64,000 bases of DNA from Alopecurus myosuroides (taxonomy: Eukaryota; Streptophyta; Magnoliopsida; Poales; Poaceae): contig CM054062.1 in NCBI GenBank assembly GCA_028641055.1, positions 184,449,958 through 184,513,957 of the forward strand. Reading direction: 5' to 3'. The position numbers and the translations under genes are program-made. Below are positions 32,057 to 44,027 of this stretch, one piece after another. Position 1 is the stretch's first letter; each line of letters begins with the position of its first letter. The notes beneath the pieces are model-generated. The model was not told the DNA's origin and ran no database searches. It saw nothing but the letters and a program-made list of their open reading frames with translations.

Positions 32057-34251
32057 CACCCCCATCATGGGGAGGACGCTGGAGAGGGGGACGATAGTGA
32101 TTTCGTCCAGCCCTCCGAAACACGGGGTTTCCTTATCAGCACCCCGGTCATGACTATGTGCCCGCTGCTTCATCCTCTTCTTGGGCGCCCGAGTACGACC
32201 ATGCGAGGGACGACCCACCATAGTGGGGATAATTCCTGTGCCGTGATTGATCTCCACTTAGGCTAAAATCCTAAGCTTGGGGGGAGGTATACCGACATCA
32301 CACTCATCTTTATACCATGTTTCCGTCGGTTCTTTGTATATCCATGTTTTCGTTTCCTTCATTTGTTTTCTTTTTCTTTCGCTTATTTTGTTTCTCTTTG
32401 TTTTTTGTTGTTTTGTTCTTGCTTTCGAAAACACAAAAATACCAAAAATATTTCTGTTGTTTCTCTTTGTTTGCTTCTTTAGTTTCTTTTGTTGGTTTGA
32501 TTTCTTTTCTCGTTTCGGTTTAATATTCAAAAATCCAAAAATATTTTGCTTTGTTTGTTTGTTTTCTTCTGTTCTTGTTTTAATTTGAAAACCCAAAAAT
32601 ATTTGTTGTTCTTCTTCGGTTTTGTAAAGTTTGTTGCAGAGTTCACCGGACTTCCATGTCTCCTTTGGATCTTGGTTATCATTCTATATTATTCAATTCA
32701 CATGAGTGAAGAGCAATAATGACGATTTACGACAATTCAAGTTGTGGTGAGAGGCTGGTATGAACTCTATTTGTTTTATTTTTGTACATGTACTCATCCA
32801 TGTGAACATGCTTAGTTTGTTCGTGTAAGGTGTATGTTATTTAATCGATGCTTAGTAGTTCATGCTCTCATGTGTTTAGTTCCAACTTATTAATATAAGA
32901 TAGCATGTCCTATGAATGTTTGCTTGCATTGTTTTATTCATAGAAGGGTTTGACATTGTGGTATCTCCCTATGATTGTTTCGCTTGAATCGACTTGGCAC
33001 ATGCTCACGCATGCATATGACTAAAAAACAAAAACTCAATTAAGCCTCGATGATTTATTTTGTATCAGAGTATTTGTATCATTTTTATGTCCATGTTAAT
33101 TTTGTTTTGTCGCAAGCATGATTATGACAGTTGTTGCTCTCTTGATTGTCGCTCCCCGTCTATTGCTAGCCTTCACCTGTACTGAGTATGAGCTCTACTC
33201 GTGCATTCAACTCCCAAAAACCAAAGTTTGCCAAATGTGTCCACCATACCTACCTATATATATGTGGTATTTAAACGTCACTCCAAGTAAATTTCTCGTG
33301 TGCTACCTTTAAAACCTTCGAAAAATTATTCCTGCTTTGTGCCCCTGTTTTAGCCCATGAGGACGTAAGTAGAGAATTTTATCCCACTTGTCGATTGGAT
33401 TTCACACCCTGGACTAGTGGCTTCATCCTGTTATCCAAATGATAGAAGAGCCGGCAGCGGGGTGCCCAACCCCAAATTAATACAACAAACTCTCTTCACT
33501 ACTTTTGCCCCTGATTTACCAGTTAAAGCATAATTGTGTAAACAAAAGAGAAATAGGGATGACCTTCTACCCAGATGTGTCCTTCTATGGGAGTCTCTCT
33601 TGTGAAGTCTAGTTGGCTTGTGACATACTTTATTGTCTTTTTACCATTCGTTGACATAAGCATACACCTCTCTCAAAAAATATTTTCAATACCTCTGTTT
33701 AAGAAAATAAAAAAACTCTAGCACATGAGTTAATCCCTGCTTCCCTCTGCGAAGGGCATTTCTTTTATTTTTATGTTGAGTCTTCATATTCTCACTTTAT
33801 GCACCTTCTTGAGAGCATGACTGTCATTCTTAGTGTAATGTGCTTGTCCCAGAACACGGTTGATTGTGGTATAACTTTGATGCTTGTATCTTTGATATCT
33901 TTAATTATAGTCTTCATTTGAACTTCATAGGTGCCCTAGGATTTATGTTTTGCTCCATTATTAAGGGCTAGAGAGCACACTTTATCATACCCTATCACGA
34001 GCATTGCAATCCTGCAGATTCATATACTTCATGTTGTTTATTATTAGTTTGTTGGCATCTCTTCATGGTTTGCCTAACTACTAGGTGACTTTTATCTTGC
34101 ATACATCTTATTATAAATTGCCTCACCACTTGATCATATAGTGAGTATATTTACATCATATGAAACAAATGTGTTCGTAAAAGTTCTTTTATCGCACTCA
34201 CTTATCACTGAATTGCTTGAGTACAAGCAATAAGCTAAGCTTGGGGGGAGT
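32057..34251. other. 3' spacer of Athila 2 with two polypurine tracts
   Basis: AAGCTTGGGGGGAGG at about 32272-32286 and AGCTTGGGGGGAG at about 34238-34250 are polypurine tracts; the second is directly before the 3' LTR. Between them is a TTTGTTTTC-rich low-complexity stretch (32300-32620) and AT-rich sequence without coding frames. Confidence 0.75.
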
Positions 34252-35626
34252 TCATGCGTCCAAAACGTATCTCCTTTTCCGAACACTTTTCTTATTGCTT
34301 GCCTCTAAACTTGTGAGTTTTGGATACCACTAACAGGGACTAATGCTGTTTTCAGCAGAATTACCTTAGTGTCTCGTTTTTGTGTAGAAAAATCAACTTT
34401 CGGGAAATTACCTGAAAAAGACCCCATTGAGCTTATATCACCAGAAGACCCCGGGAGCCAGAAGGACACCTGGAGGGGGGCAAGGAGTGGCCTATACCAC
34501 CCCTGGGCGCCCCCTAGGCCGCGCCGCCTGGTGGTGTGGGGCCACATCCACCCCCTCGGGCACCCCTTTCGACTATATATGCCCCGTAAACCTAAAACGC
34601 GAGGGGTTCGTCATATTCCATAGAAACACAACAGAGCGCTGAAGCCACCTCGAAACTCAATTCGGGGATCTAAAGTTCCTGTTCTGGTGCCCTGCCGGGA
34701 CGGGGATTCGGAGGAGATCATCGCCATCGTCACTGCCACCTCTTCTCCATCAACCATCCATGATTCCCCCGTCCATTTGTGAGTAAACACCATTGTAGGC
34801 TAAGAGGGATGGAAAGGAATGGATGAGATCGATCATGTAATAATGCTAGATTGTTAGGGCATAGTGCCTAGTATCCATTATTAATGTTTTCTACCGTTGT
34901 TGGAACTTGTTATGCTTAATGGTTATCACTAGGGACCGAGTGTCGTGATCTCATATATGAACATGCTATTGTTTCATGAGTATAATTATGTTTCTTGATC
35001 ATATCTGCAAGTTGTTTACACATGTCATTGTCCGGAACCCGAGGCCCCAAAGTGACAGAAATTGGGACAACCGGAGGGGATGGTTTTGATGTGAGGATCA
35101 CATGTGTTCATGGAGTGTTAGTGCTTTGCTCTGGTGATTTATTAAAAGGAACACCTTAATTACCAGTAGTTTCCCTTGAGGCCCCACTATAACGGGCCGG
35201 TAGGACAAAAGATGTTGTGCAAGTTTCTCATTGCGAGCACGTATGACTATATTGGAACACATGCCTATGGTTTGCCTAGAACTTGGATGCTTTATTATTA
35301 TCTGAAATGCACATGTTTAGATTATTACATGACCTATCTTATTCTTGCAACGTCCGTTCACCCATACCCTCTATACCTACATTACTCCCATACTGCTGTT
35401 TCCCGCGATTGCTACTGATGTTACTATTTTATTCCTACTGTTATTTTACTACTACTGTTGCTATAAAACTGTTACCACTGATAAATTGTTGCGAGCAAGT
35501 CTACTTTCAGGTGCAGCTGAATTAACAACTTAGTTGTTAAGGCTTATAAATATTCTTTGGCTCCCCATGTGTCGAATCAATAAATTTGGGTTTTACTTCC
35601 CTCAAAGACTGTTGAATCATCTATCA
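34252..35626 (+). repeat. 3' LTR of Athila 2
   Basis: 1375 bp. It begins TCATGCGTCC, a change from TGATACG, and ends GAATCATCTATCA, lacking about 15 bp of the 5' LTR end, yet the TSD GTATC directly follows. A CTATATATGCCCC TATA-like site lies at about 34573. Confidence 0.9.
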
Positions 35627-35631
35627 GTATC

Positions 35632-36683
35632 ACTCTTCTTCTTAATAGGGAATACCCATGTGTATCTTGTATAGTCATCAACAATCACCAACCAATTTTT
35701 ATTCCCACCAAGACTATCATATGTAGGAGGACTAAATAAATCCAAATGAATAAGCTCAAAGGGCCTCTTTGTTGAGATGATTGACTTCTTGGGGCGATTT
35801 TTCGCATGCATCTTTCTGACAATATAAGAGCTATTAGGACGATCTTTCAAAAAATCCACACTTGTTAGTCCTTCCACATGCTCATCCTTCACAAGAGTTT
35901 GTAAGTTTCTCATACCGACGTGGCCCAAGCGGCGATGCCAAAGCCACCCCACGTCGGGCTTAGCCATTAGACATATGGCAATATGAGTAGTTTCTTTCGA
36001 GAAATCCACTACATACATACCATTTTCCACAAATCCAACAAAGGCTATGTTAAGAGAAAGAGTGTGAAGTACAAGCAGGTGATGATCTCCAATACACATG
36101 TATAACCACATTCACAAAGTTGTAAGATAGAAAGTAGATTGTAGTCAAGGGACTCGACAAGGACGACTTTCTCAATGGATACATCTGGAGAAATGACCAC
36201 CTTGCTATGTCCCAGTACCTTAAGTTTTGGATCATCTTCAATAGTGACTTGTGATAAATTGATGAGTTGAAGTTTTAAGTCTTCTAATACTTCTTTACTT
36301 CCGTTCATATGTGTGGATCAACCGCTATCAATCATCCATGATCCTCCACCGGAAGCACATACCTACAATGAATCAATTTCTTGTCTTAGGTACCCATTTT
36401 TGGATGGGTACTTTCTTGTTAGTCACAAGGGTATTTGGAACCCAAATAGCATACTTATAAGCATCATCATATGAAGTTCCAACATATTTTGCATATACAT
36501 GACCATCATGAGATTTAAGAAGCACATAAGATGGCTTGTATTTTCCTGCAAAGTTGTTGTGAGTAGTAGTGTCCCTAGGGGCAATACTTTTAGCAATAGC
36601 ATAAAACTCCACTTCTTCATTTGCCAACCCCCCTTCACAAAAACAATAGCATTATTGGAGGGAGCTGACCTCTTCTCGTGGGT
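35632..36683 (-). pseudogene. Scaffold copia: pre-integrase linker and integrase N-terminal half
   Basis: From the right: a pre-protease/protease-like segment (36627-36373, NNFAGKYKPSYVLLKSHDGH), a frameshift in a G run near 36630, a further segment (36308-36045), then the integrase zinc region (HRRLGHVGMRNLQTLVKDEH, about 35950-35890). The catalytic start ELIHLDLFSPPTYDSLGG (first Asp, about 35760-35710) and RYTWVFPIKKKSD follow. In the zinc region the two Cys expected before KMHAKNRPKK read as Asn and Tyr, so zinc binding is lost. The rest of the integrase continues at 21444 across Athila 2. Confidence 0.85.
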
Positions 36684-39600
36684 TGTAGCGTTCCCACATT
36701 TAAATAATGCAAGAACCTTGTGTTATTGTGCTAGTCCCTGGATCAATTGCTAGCACAATAGTTCAAAATGAAATATCATGCCAATACGTCAAAATCTATT
36801 GCATCGCATGATCCAATCATTACAAAATATGATTGCAATTTGCATAGTCTCAAAAGACTAGCAGGAAACAGGAATACAATGGAAAACTTAGTACAACATT
36901 GAGCCTCATCTTCTTCATGTGCCACAAGCAAAACATGTTGGTTGTAGACTCGAGATCCTGAACAAAACCTCACTCGTCTTCAGATTCATATGTATGATGG
37001 AATATGCAGCCACAAGGGAGTCAATACAATTTAATGTATTTGTAAGTACCACTATGGTAGATATAAAATGTCAAGTCTAAACTACATGCATATCTGGCTT
37101 GGTGGAGTTTAGGCTATTTGCAAAAAAGCAAGTTTTACCCTAACACTTTTGAAAAAGAGTTTTCTTTTGAAAGATCGGCACCATGGGACACACCCATGAG
37201 CACCAAAACTAATATTTCCTTAGAAAATTTTTACTTCTTCAAAACGGTGTTGAGATTCTTTTGTCCATCCTTGTCCAGCTGCTCGAAGTTGTCCATTACC
37301 GGGGACACGGCTATGATCATAGTTTCTAACTCTGTAGAGGTTGTGCACTTTCACCCTTTGTCTTCAATTAACCCAAACATCCTATACACGCTGGGTGCAT
37401 TAAGGAAAGGAGAGAATTGAGACGAGATCTTTCAGAAGAAGAAATTCAACCCAACCAGCAAGACCCGTTCCACCTATAATTATGGTACATCTTCATGTCA
37501 AGCATGGGCTGAACTCTCACAACTTAGTTGATCAAGACAGAGTCCATATGTCAAAGGGTTGCACGAGAAGATACTAAACTTAGAGGACTTGGTAATCTCT
37601 TTGTTTCTAGGTGGCATTCCTTAAGTGAACTCCCCTCAGGTAGACACTCAACTCTCATCAACCAAACAACCAAATCCACCTAGGTGATTCATTGAAGTTT
37701 ATACTTAGAATTTTTCCACAACATTGAGTAAAACAAATTTGTTGCAAGGCTAAGAATCTACTAAGTACCAAGTCTCCAAAATAAAAAGTCTAAAGGATTG
37801 CTACACACTACTTGGGATTTTGCATAGCAACTTAGTAAAAATTCCCTATCATGCATACTACTCAAAAACACTAGTAATGCATAGGTAAAATATGGGAGAT
37901 TTGATGGTGTGTCAGTTGCCTTTGAGGTTGGTGAAGAAGTTAAACTCTCTCTTCACAAAATGGAACGTTGCTATCCGTACAATCTAAACATTGAAAACAC
38001 AGCCACAGAATAAACAAGCATGCTAAACAAGCAAACAAACAAATGAAGAAAACATACAAAGCAATAAACACAGCAAATGAAAACATGTGAAAACATTTAG
38101 TTTCAATGCTCAACATAAACTAAGTACTTGTAGTTAGTGTTTTCCATTTGGGGACTAAGGATTGGTCTTTGATCAAAAGATCACACAAAGGTCCAATCTA
38201 TTTCTTTCTTGTTTTCCTCAAGTCTTCTTTTGCTTCCTTGAGTTGCTTCTGATGTCTAAGTCCTTTTGTATGTTTCTTCAATGGCCTTGCTTGTAGCTCT
38301 CCTTATTGGGTCTGGAGACTTAGTCATATAGAATAGGAGAGGTAGTAGAGATTGTTGGAGCTCCTTAAGAAAGGACTAATAAAATCTTCTCTTCTTCATC
38401 ATCTTCTGGGAGAGTATTCTTCTTGAGTTGAAGTATGCTTCTTGTTGTTCAATACTATCATCTCCCTTGAAAACCAATTCTAAGTCTTGAACTAAAACTA
38501 ACTTGACACTAATCATCTTGAAAACAAATTATAAGTCTTGGAAAACAAATCCTAAGTCTTCACATGATTGGTCTTGAAAAATCTTCATGCTCCTTTGTAG
38601 TTTCCTCCTTGGTGTGGTGTCTTCATTGAATCTTCTAACACTTGTTGTGTTTTGATACAAACTAGGGCTGGTCTTTATCTAACTTAGCCATAGAATAAGT
38701 TCTAAGGAAACAGGAAAGAAAGGAGAGAGAAGTGGTTGGTCTTCTTGTCTTCTTAAGTTCGTCTTGTTTTCTTCTAAGTGCTTCTACTTCTTGGAGATGC
38801 TTCTGAAGTTGCTAAGTCCTTCATTGGTCTTCTTTATTAATGTTGAAAATCTTCAAGTCCATTGTAGCATCCTGTCCATGGCTTTTCACTAATCCAGACT
38901 TAGTGGTTTTCAACTAGGAGGGACAACTAGGGTAAAACTACATGGACATGTTTTCAGGGCATCCAAAGGCTAGGTTTTGATCTCTCTGGTCCAGGGTTAG
39001 TACTTAGAACAATATTTCTATAGAAAACATATTGAAATTATTTACAGAATTTAAACTAAGTCAAAAACACTCAAAAGGCCAATCAACTCTAAATTCAATT
39101 TTAATTAGTTCAAAAATTATTTTCGGACAGAGAACATGAAATTACACATCCTAAGATTTCCAAAAATATTTTGTTTGCGAAAATTGGATTTACAAAATTT
39201 AAACTATGCCAAAAATCACCAAACAAGCATATTTGAAATTGAACCAATTTAACTTTGTCAAATTTTAATTTTAACAGTGCTAAAAGATTCTACATGTTGT
39301 GCTAATTTCAAAAATTTCAAGTTTGCTAAATTTGGATCTACGGTTAAAAAGTTATGATAGATCTAAGTTACAGGGGTGTTTCTTCAAAACTGCCTTTTTA
39401 ATTTTATTTCGAAAAAAGAGTGGATAAGGCTAGGCCTCGTGGCGCACGACGATTGGGTGGAAGTGCTGACAAGGATCTGACGTGGTTGTCGACGTGGCGA
39501 TGCTGACTGGGTTAAGTCAAACAGATCTGGACCGTAGGATCCAGATCCAAAGGACCAGGGGACGTACCTCTTCAGGATCTATTCCGGCGCGTCCGCTGCT

Positions 39601-40785
39601 GATCGGACGGCTGCGGATAGATCTGACCGGAGCCGTTTCGGTGGTTGCCGAAGACGAGGAAGGTGGCGGTGGCGGCTTGAGGGTGAGGATGACAGCGCCG
39701 TTTCCGTGTCCCCTTGGACGCGGTGATGGCGGCGGCGGCTTCCTCATCCTCCCGCGGTCCTCCTCGTTTCCTCGCCTTCTCTTCTCGTGTTGGGGAACGA
39801 CGACTATGGATTCTCCCGAGGAGGTCTTTAATGGCGACGGCGGAGGACGAAATGGGGCAGCGGCGAGAGCTAGGGTTTAGATGCGGGGGCTGGCACGTCG
39901 AGGTTGCGCCTTACATAGGCGTGGGAACGTGCAGAAGGGGCACGGAAGATGGTCTCCGCGTCAAACACTGCGGAGGAGTCCGGGGCGCGGATGTCGAGGG
40001 CGTCGTCGTCGTCACGATGACGTCACAAATGCGTCACCTGCAGGACCCATCAGCCAGGGAGAGAGAGATACTGGACGGGCCGCACGCACGGGCTGTGCTG
40101 CTGGGCTCGCCACTGGGTTCCTAACGGGCTGCTGCTGGGCTGGTTTTCTCCGCACCCGCGCGAGGCTGCTCTGCTCCTCTCGCTTTTTTTGTTCTAATTC
40201 TTTTTGCTTTTCTATTTTTGTTTTCTTCAATTAAACATATCTTTTATTTTATAAATCCAAATGAGCTCAAATTTGTTTCTATGGTTTTGTAAAAATAAAA
40301 CCTTTCACATAAAACCATCTAGGTGTTGTTTTAACACACTTAAAATAATTAGATTTTCAAAATATGATTAAATAACTATAGCTAATTAATATCATTTTAA
40401 TTGAAAATATGACAAATCATTTTAAAACAGGTTTTATAAAATCCAAAAACATTCTATAAGTCAAATGTTACTTTCTAAAAGCCATTTTACTTATTTTTTT
40501 TTATATTTATACCTTTTTAAAATATGAGTAAACTCTAATAGCAACTTAATGTTATTTTAAAATAGAGAAATAAATACTTTGAAATAATAAAACTTATTTT
40601 GAATAATTTCTTTTAAGGGTTATATGGCATGTTTGGATTATTATTTCCAATAGCATTGGAATAACAATAATACTTCCTTTGGGTTTTGAGTTTTATTTTT
40701 TTGTGGTGGCTTGGTTTAACCAGAAATCAAAAGTTTTAAATTTTTTGTGAATTTTAACTTTCTCCAAAAACCAGGGATGTTACAT
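36684..40785 (-). mobile_element. Giant solo LTR 3 (LARD-like), TSD TGGGT
   Basis: A 4102-bp unit flanked by a perfect TGGGT (36679-36683 and 40786-40790). On the minus strand it starts TGTAACATCCCTGG and ends GGGAACGCTACA. It has the same plan as giant LTRs 1 and 2: AT-rich start (40785-40200), GC-rich block (40190-39460), long AT-rich remainder. It lacks their near-identical 160-bp block, so it is a different subfamily. A GAATATGCAGCCAC string at 37000-37013 is shared with 5007-5020 of giant LTR 1. No convincing gene; the 130-codon frames in the GC block overlap on both strands. Confidence 0.78.
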
Positions 40786-40790
40786 GGGTC

Positions 40791-42119
40791 TTCTTGGATA
40801 TAGATCCAAATCCAAGTCCTTCCTTCCCAATAGCTCCCTTTTGATTGCTCAAAAGATCATTGAGGTTCTTTTGCCCTTGAATGCAAGTTTCTAGGACTTT
40901 GTTGAGTTGATCCTTCAAACCATTGTTCTCATCAATAAGATATGCTTTGACACACAAAGGATTAGTGGCACAAGCATTTGCATTTACATCATATGAACCA
41001 TCAAGAGTCTTGAGCTCACTTAAAAGTGTTCTATGAACATTCTTAAGCTTGTCAAAATCCTCAATGTAGCCTTTGTTAGTTGCATCATTTGGGGTCGTGA
41101 ATTCCTTCACCTTCTCAAAAGGATGACAAGATTACTTTTTTACCTTAGATATATCTACAACAAAGGTTTCCTCCATGGTTTCCTTAATACATTGTGAATC
41201 ATCTAGAGCTTCCTCAAGCTCTGCTATTCTATTAGCAACATCACGGGCAAATCCCTCAAGTACACTGATCCTCTCATCATGTTCGTCAATGCGGAAATGT
41301 GCCTCACTTAATTGAACTATGATGGCATCAAATATGATTTTAGTTTCACCTTCGAGCCTTTTTAAAAAGTTGGTAAGGGGATCTTGATCATTGTATACTT
41401 GCTCAACACAATTTAATAGAGATGGAGTAGAGGAAATTGCAAGTTTGAGTGTAGGAGTCACCTTTAGGGATATACCCTTGGCAATGAAGCACTTGCGAAT
41501 TGAGGGACCCTTATTGTCATTTGGGTTGGAGAAGAGAGAGCTCAAGGTTGGGGAAGGACATCAATTGCCATGGACGCGGGATGCCAACATGTTTATCATT
41601 ATAATCACTCTCCTCACCAACGGATATGTATTCATTATCCTTGACAATGAAGGCTTTTGGTGGACCTCTCCTCATGAGGTTCTCAGCCTTGGGAATGAAT
41701 TTGGACTTCTTTATGAGCCTTCCACCATTCTCAATCATACTCTTGAAAGGGCACTCCGCAACAAAGTTCTCACTATCTCCACAATTGAAGCAAGGTCTTG
41801 CCTTTTTTGGGCTTCCTTTCCCTTGTTCTTTGTTGCATTTGATCTAAAGTATCCTTGCTTCCACCACTTATATTGGGAAAGTTCCAAACATTCTCCATGT
41901 TATATCCTCTTCTCCTTATCGGAGACAACGTATGATGGACCACCATCATCACTTGATTCCTCTTCTTCATGGGATGTGGCCTTCAAAGCAAGATAGGATT
42001 TCTTCATTCCATCCAAACGGGCCATGACATCGTCGGAGGAATTTTTCATCATGTTCAAGGTAACGAAGATACCCAAAACATCATTGGGAGTTACATCCAA
42101 GAGATTAGCCTTTGCTTGC
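40791..42119 (-). pseudogene. Scaffold copia gag C-terminal part with zinc knuckle
   Basis: SIRE-type gag features: QAKANLLDVTPNDVLGIFVT (about 42110-42050), MKKSYLALKATSHEEEESSD, then a CCHC-like knuckle CFNCGDSENFVAEC (about 41800-41760) in which the usual His is Asn. It continues RRGPPKAFIVKDNEYIS, a charged region with RIAELEEALDDSQC, and LKNVHRTLLSELKTLDGSYD. Several frameshifts are present (near 41840, 41545, 41120). Gag would coat and package the element RNA. Confidence 0.85.
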
Positions 42120-43665
42120 TGATACGTCATAAACGTATCCCTAATTTATGATGCTCCATGATCATATTATGCCAATTGCTACATGTTTTCTCCCTTATTA
42201 ATAGCATTTTTATACGTTTTCCGGACTAACCTATTAACAAGATGAGACAGAGCCAGTTCCCTGTTTTCTGCTGTTTTTTAGTTTCAGAAAAGTTGTTCTG
42301 GAAATATTCTCGGAATTGGAAATTCGAAGCCCGGAAGTCCTATTTTCCTCTGAAGGATCCAGAAGACTGAAGAGGAGCCGGAGAGGGGCAGCAGGGGGGC
42401 CACACGTGTGGGCCCCTGGAGCTCCACCGCCTTCGCCCTTTCGCCTATTTAAGCCCCCCCGGATGGAAAACCCTAAACACCCGATCAAAAACCCCGAAAA
42501 AGTTCCGTAGCCGCCGTCACCGTCAACCCTAGACCAGGGGGTTCTGAAGCTTTTCCGGCACCCTGCCGGAGAGGAGATCATCGCCGGAGGCCTCTTCATC
42601 ACCATGCCTGCCTCCGGAGTGATGCGTGAGTAGTTCATCCTTGGACTACGGGTTCGTAGCTGTAGCTAGATGGTTGTCTTCTCCTCATATGCCTCCATGT
42701 TTAGATCTCGTGAGCTGCCTATCATGATCGAGATTGATCTTATGTAATTCTCTGTGATGTGTTTGCTGGGATCCGATGAATATTAACCTTATGCCAAGTT
42801 GATTATAGTCTTTATTTGCTTATGTTATTTGTGATCTTGCATGCTCTCCGTTGCTAGTGGTTATTCTGGCCAATTAATTCCTAGTGACTCCAAGAGGGAG
42901 TATTTATGCTCGATAGTGGGTTCATGCCTCCTTGTTGCCTTGCTCGAGTGACAGAAATGTGAAGGGTGAGGATGTGTTGTTGTTGCCACTAGGGAGAAAA
43001 CAACGGTGAGAGTGCTCGCGTGCGTAATCATTGCTTACTTTACACACTTTGTTTAATGCAATTATCTGTTGCTTGCAACTTAATACCTGAGGGGGGTCGG
43101 ATGATATCCTGAGGATGGATTATTAGTCATAGATGTAGATGGATGTCGGTCTATGTATATTGTTGTAATGCCCGCACTAAATAGCATAGTAATCTTCATA
43201 TCATATTGTGCACTATGGTGAAACCTTTATTTGTCAATTGCCCAGCTGTAATTTGTTCACCCAGCATGCTATCCTTTATGGAGAGACACCACTAGCGCAA
43301 CTACGAACCCCGGTCCATTTTTCCACACTGTTAAACAAACCACAACAATTTCCTACTTTCTGCAAGCATACACTATTTTTCCACACTATACGTCTAATCT
43401 TTGTTTTCAGCACGACCGGTGAGATTCACAAACTCACTGTACGGTTGGGGAAAAGTATTTTGATTGTGTTGTGTGCAGGTTCCACGTTGTTGCTGACACC
43501 GGTGAAGCGTCAGCACCACCGTCAGTGGCATCAACCTTCTGAAGATTCTCTTTCTCCTACTGGATTGATAACCCTGGTTCTTAACTAAGGGGAAAACTTC
43601 CTACCGTTGTGCTCCTCACACCCTCCTCTTGGGGTATCCCGACGAGTGCAAGATCTGCACCATCA
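42120..43665 (+). mobile_element. Solo LTR of an Athila (WHAM-like) family, TSD CTTGC
   Basis: 1546 bp, starts TGATACGTCATAAACG and ends CTGCACCATCA. Perfect TSD CTTGC (42115-42119 and 43666-43670). A CTATTTAAGCCCC TATA-like site lies near 42445. It is the same family as the solo LTR at 44028 and the LTR at 50309-51879. There is no internal domain, so it was left by LTR-LTR recombination. Confidence 0.92.
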
Positions 43666-43670
43666 CTTGC

Positions 43671-44027
43671 ACATTCGTCACCATGTTCTCGTTGTATGGA
43701 ATCAAGGCGAGAAGGAATTTCTCCTTGAACCAATACTCATTGTGATTCTTGAATCCACGATCTCTCATGTCAACAACAAGAGTCTTGAGTCTTATAAACT
43801 TGTCTTCCGGAGTCCCTCCATCCTTCATTAGAAGTTATCAACTTGTCTTTGGAGAACAGACTTATTAAAGCGTTCCATGTTTACATTTCCATCATACATG
43901 TCAATTATGCAATCCCATGCCTCCTTGGAATTTATAAATGACCGAATGTGCTCAACTCCTTCATTTTCCATTGCCTTCTCTAGCACGTGCATGGCATGAG
44001 CATTGACTTGTTGATCTATGATATCAC
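43671..44027 (-). pseudogene. Scaffold copia gag, central segment
   Basis: Gag core reading: NAHAMHVLEKAMENEGVEHI, NSKEAWDCIIDMYDG, then DKFIRLKTLVVDMRDRGF and PYNENMVTNVQ at the left border. It is bounded by the TSDs of the two solo LTRs. One short frame break near 43828 is seen. Confidence 0.85.

Larger units (their letters stand above)
21450..35626 (+). mobile_element. Athila-type element 2 lacking RT and integrase, TSD GTATC
   Basis: 5' LTR 21450-27477 (with a nested giant LTR), PBS at 27489, gag-protease, no RT/RNase H/integrase, a 310-codon frame in the env-like position, a long spacer, a polypurine tract, and 3' LTR 34252-35626. It is flanked by GTATC (21445-21449 and 35627-35631). 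The two LTRs differ by about 7% over their first 230 bp by eye, so it is clearly older than the Tat element. It is non-autonomous by structure. Confidence 0.92.

Noticed and set aside
32258..32596. 100-112-codon frames on both strands
   Set aside because: TTTGTTTTC/GAAAACAAA low-complexity DNA gives Phe-rich or Lys/Asn-rich text. Not a protein.
39482..40234. Several 117-136-codon frames in giant LTR 3
   Set aside because: They overlap one another and the opposite strand in a GC-rich block, with no recognisable domain or conserved partner in the other giant LTRs.
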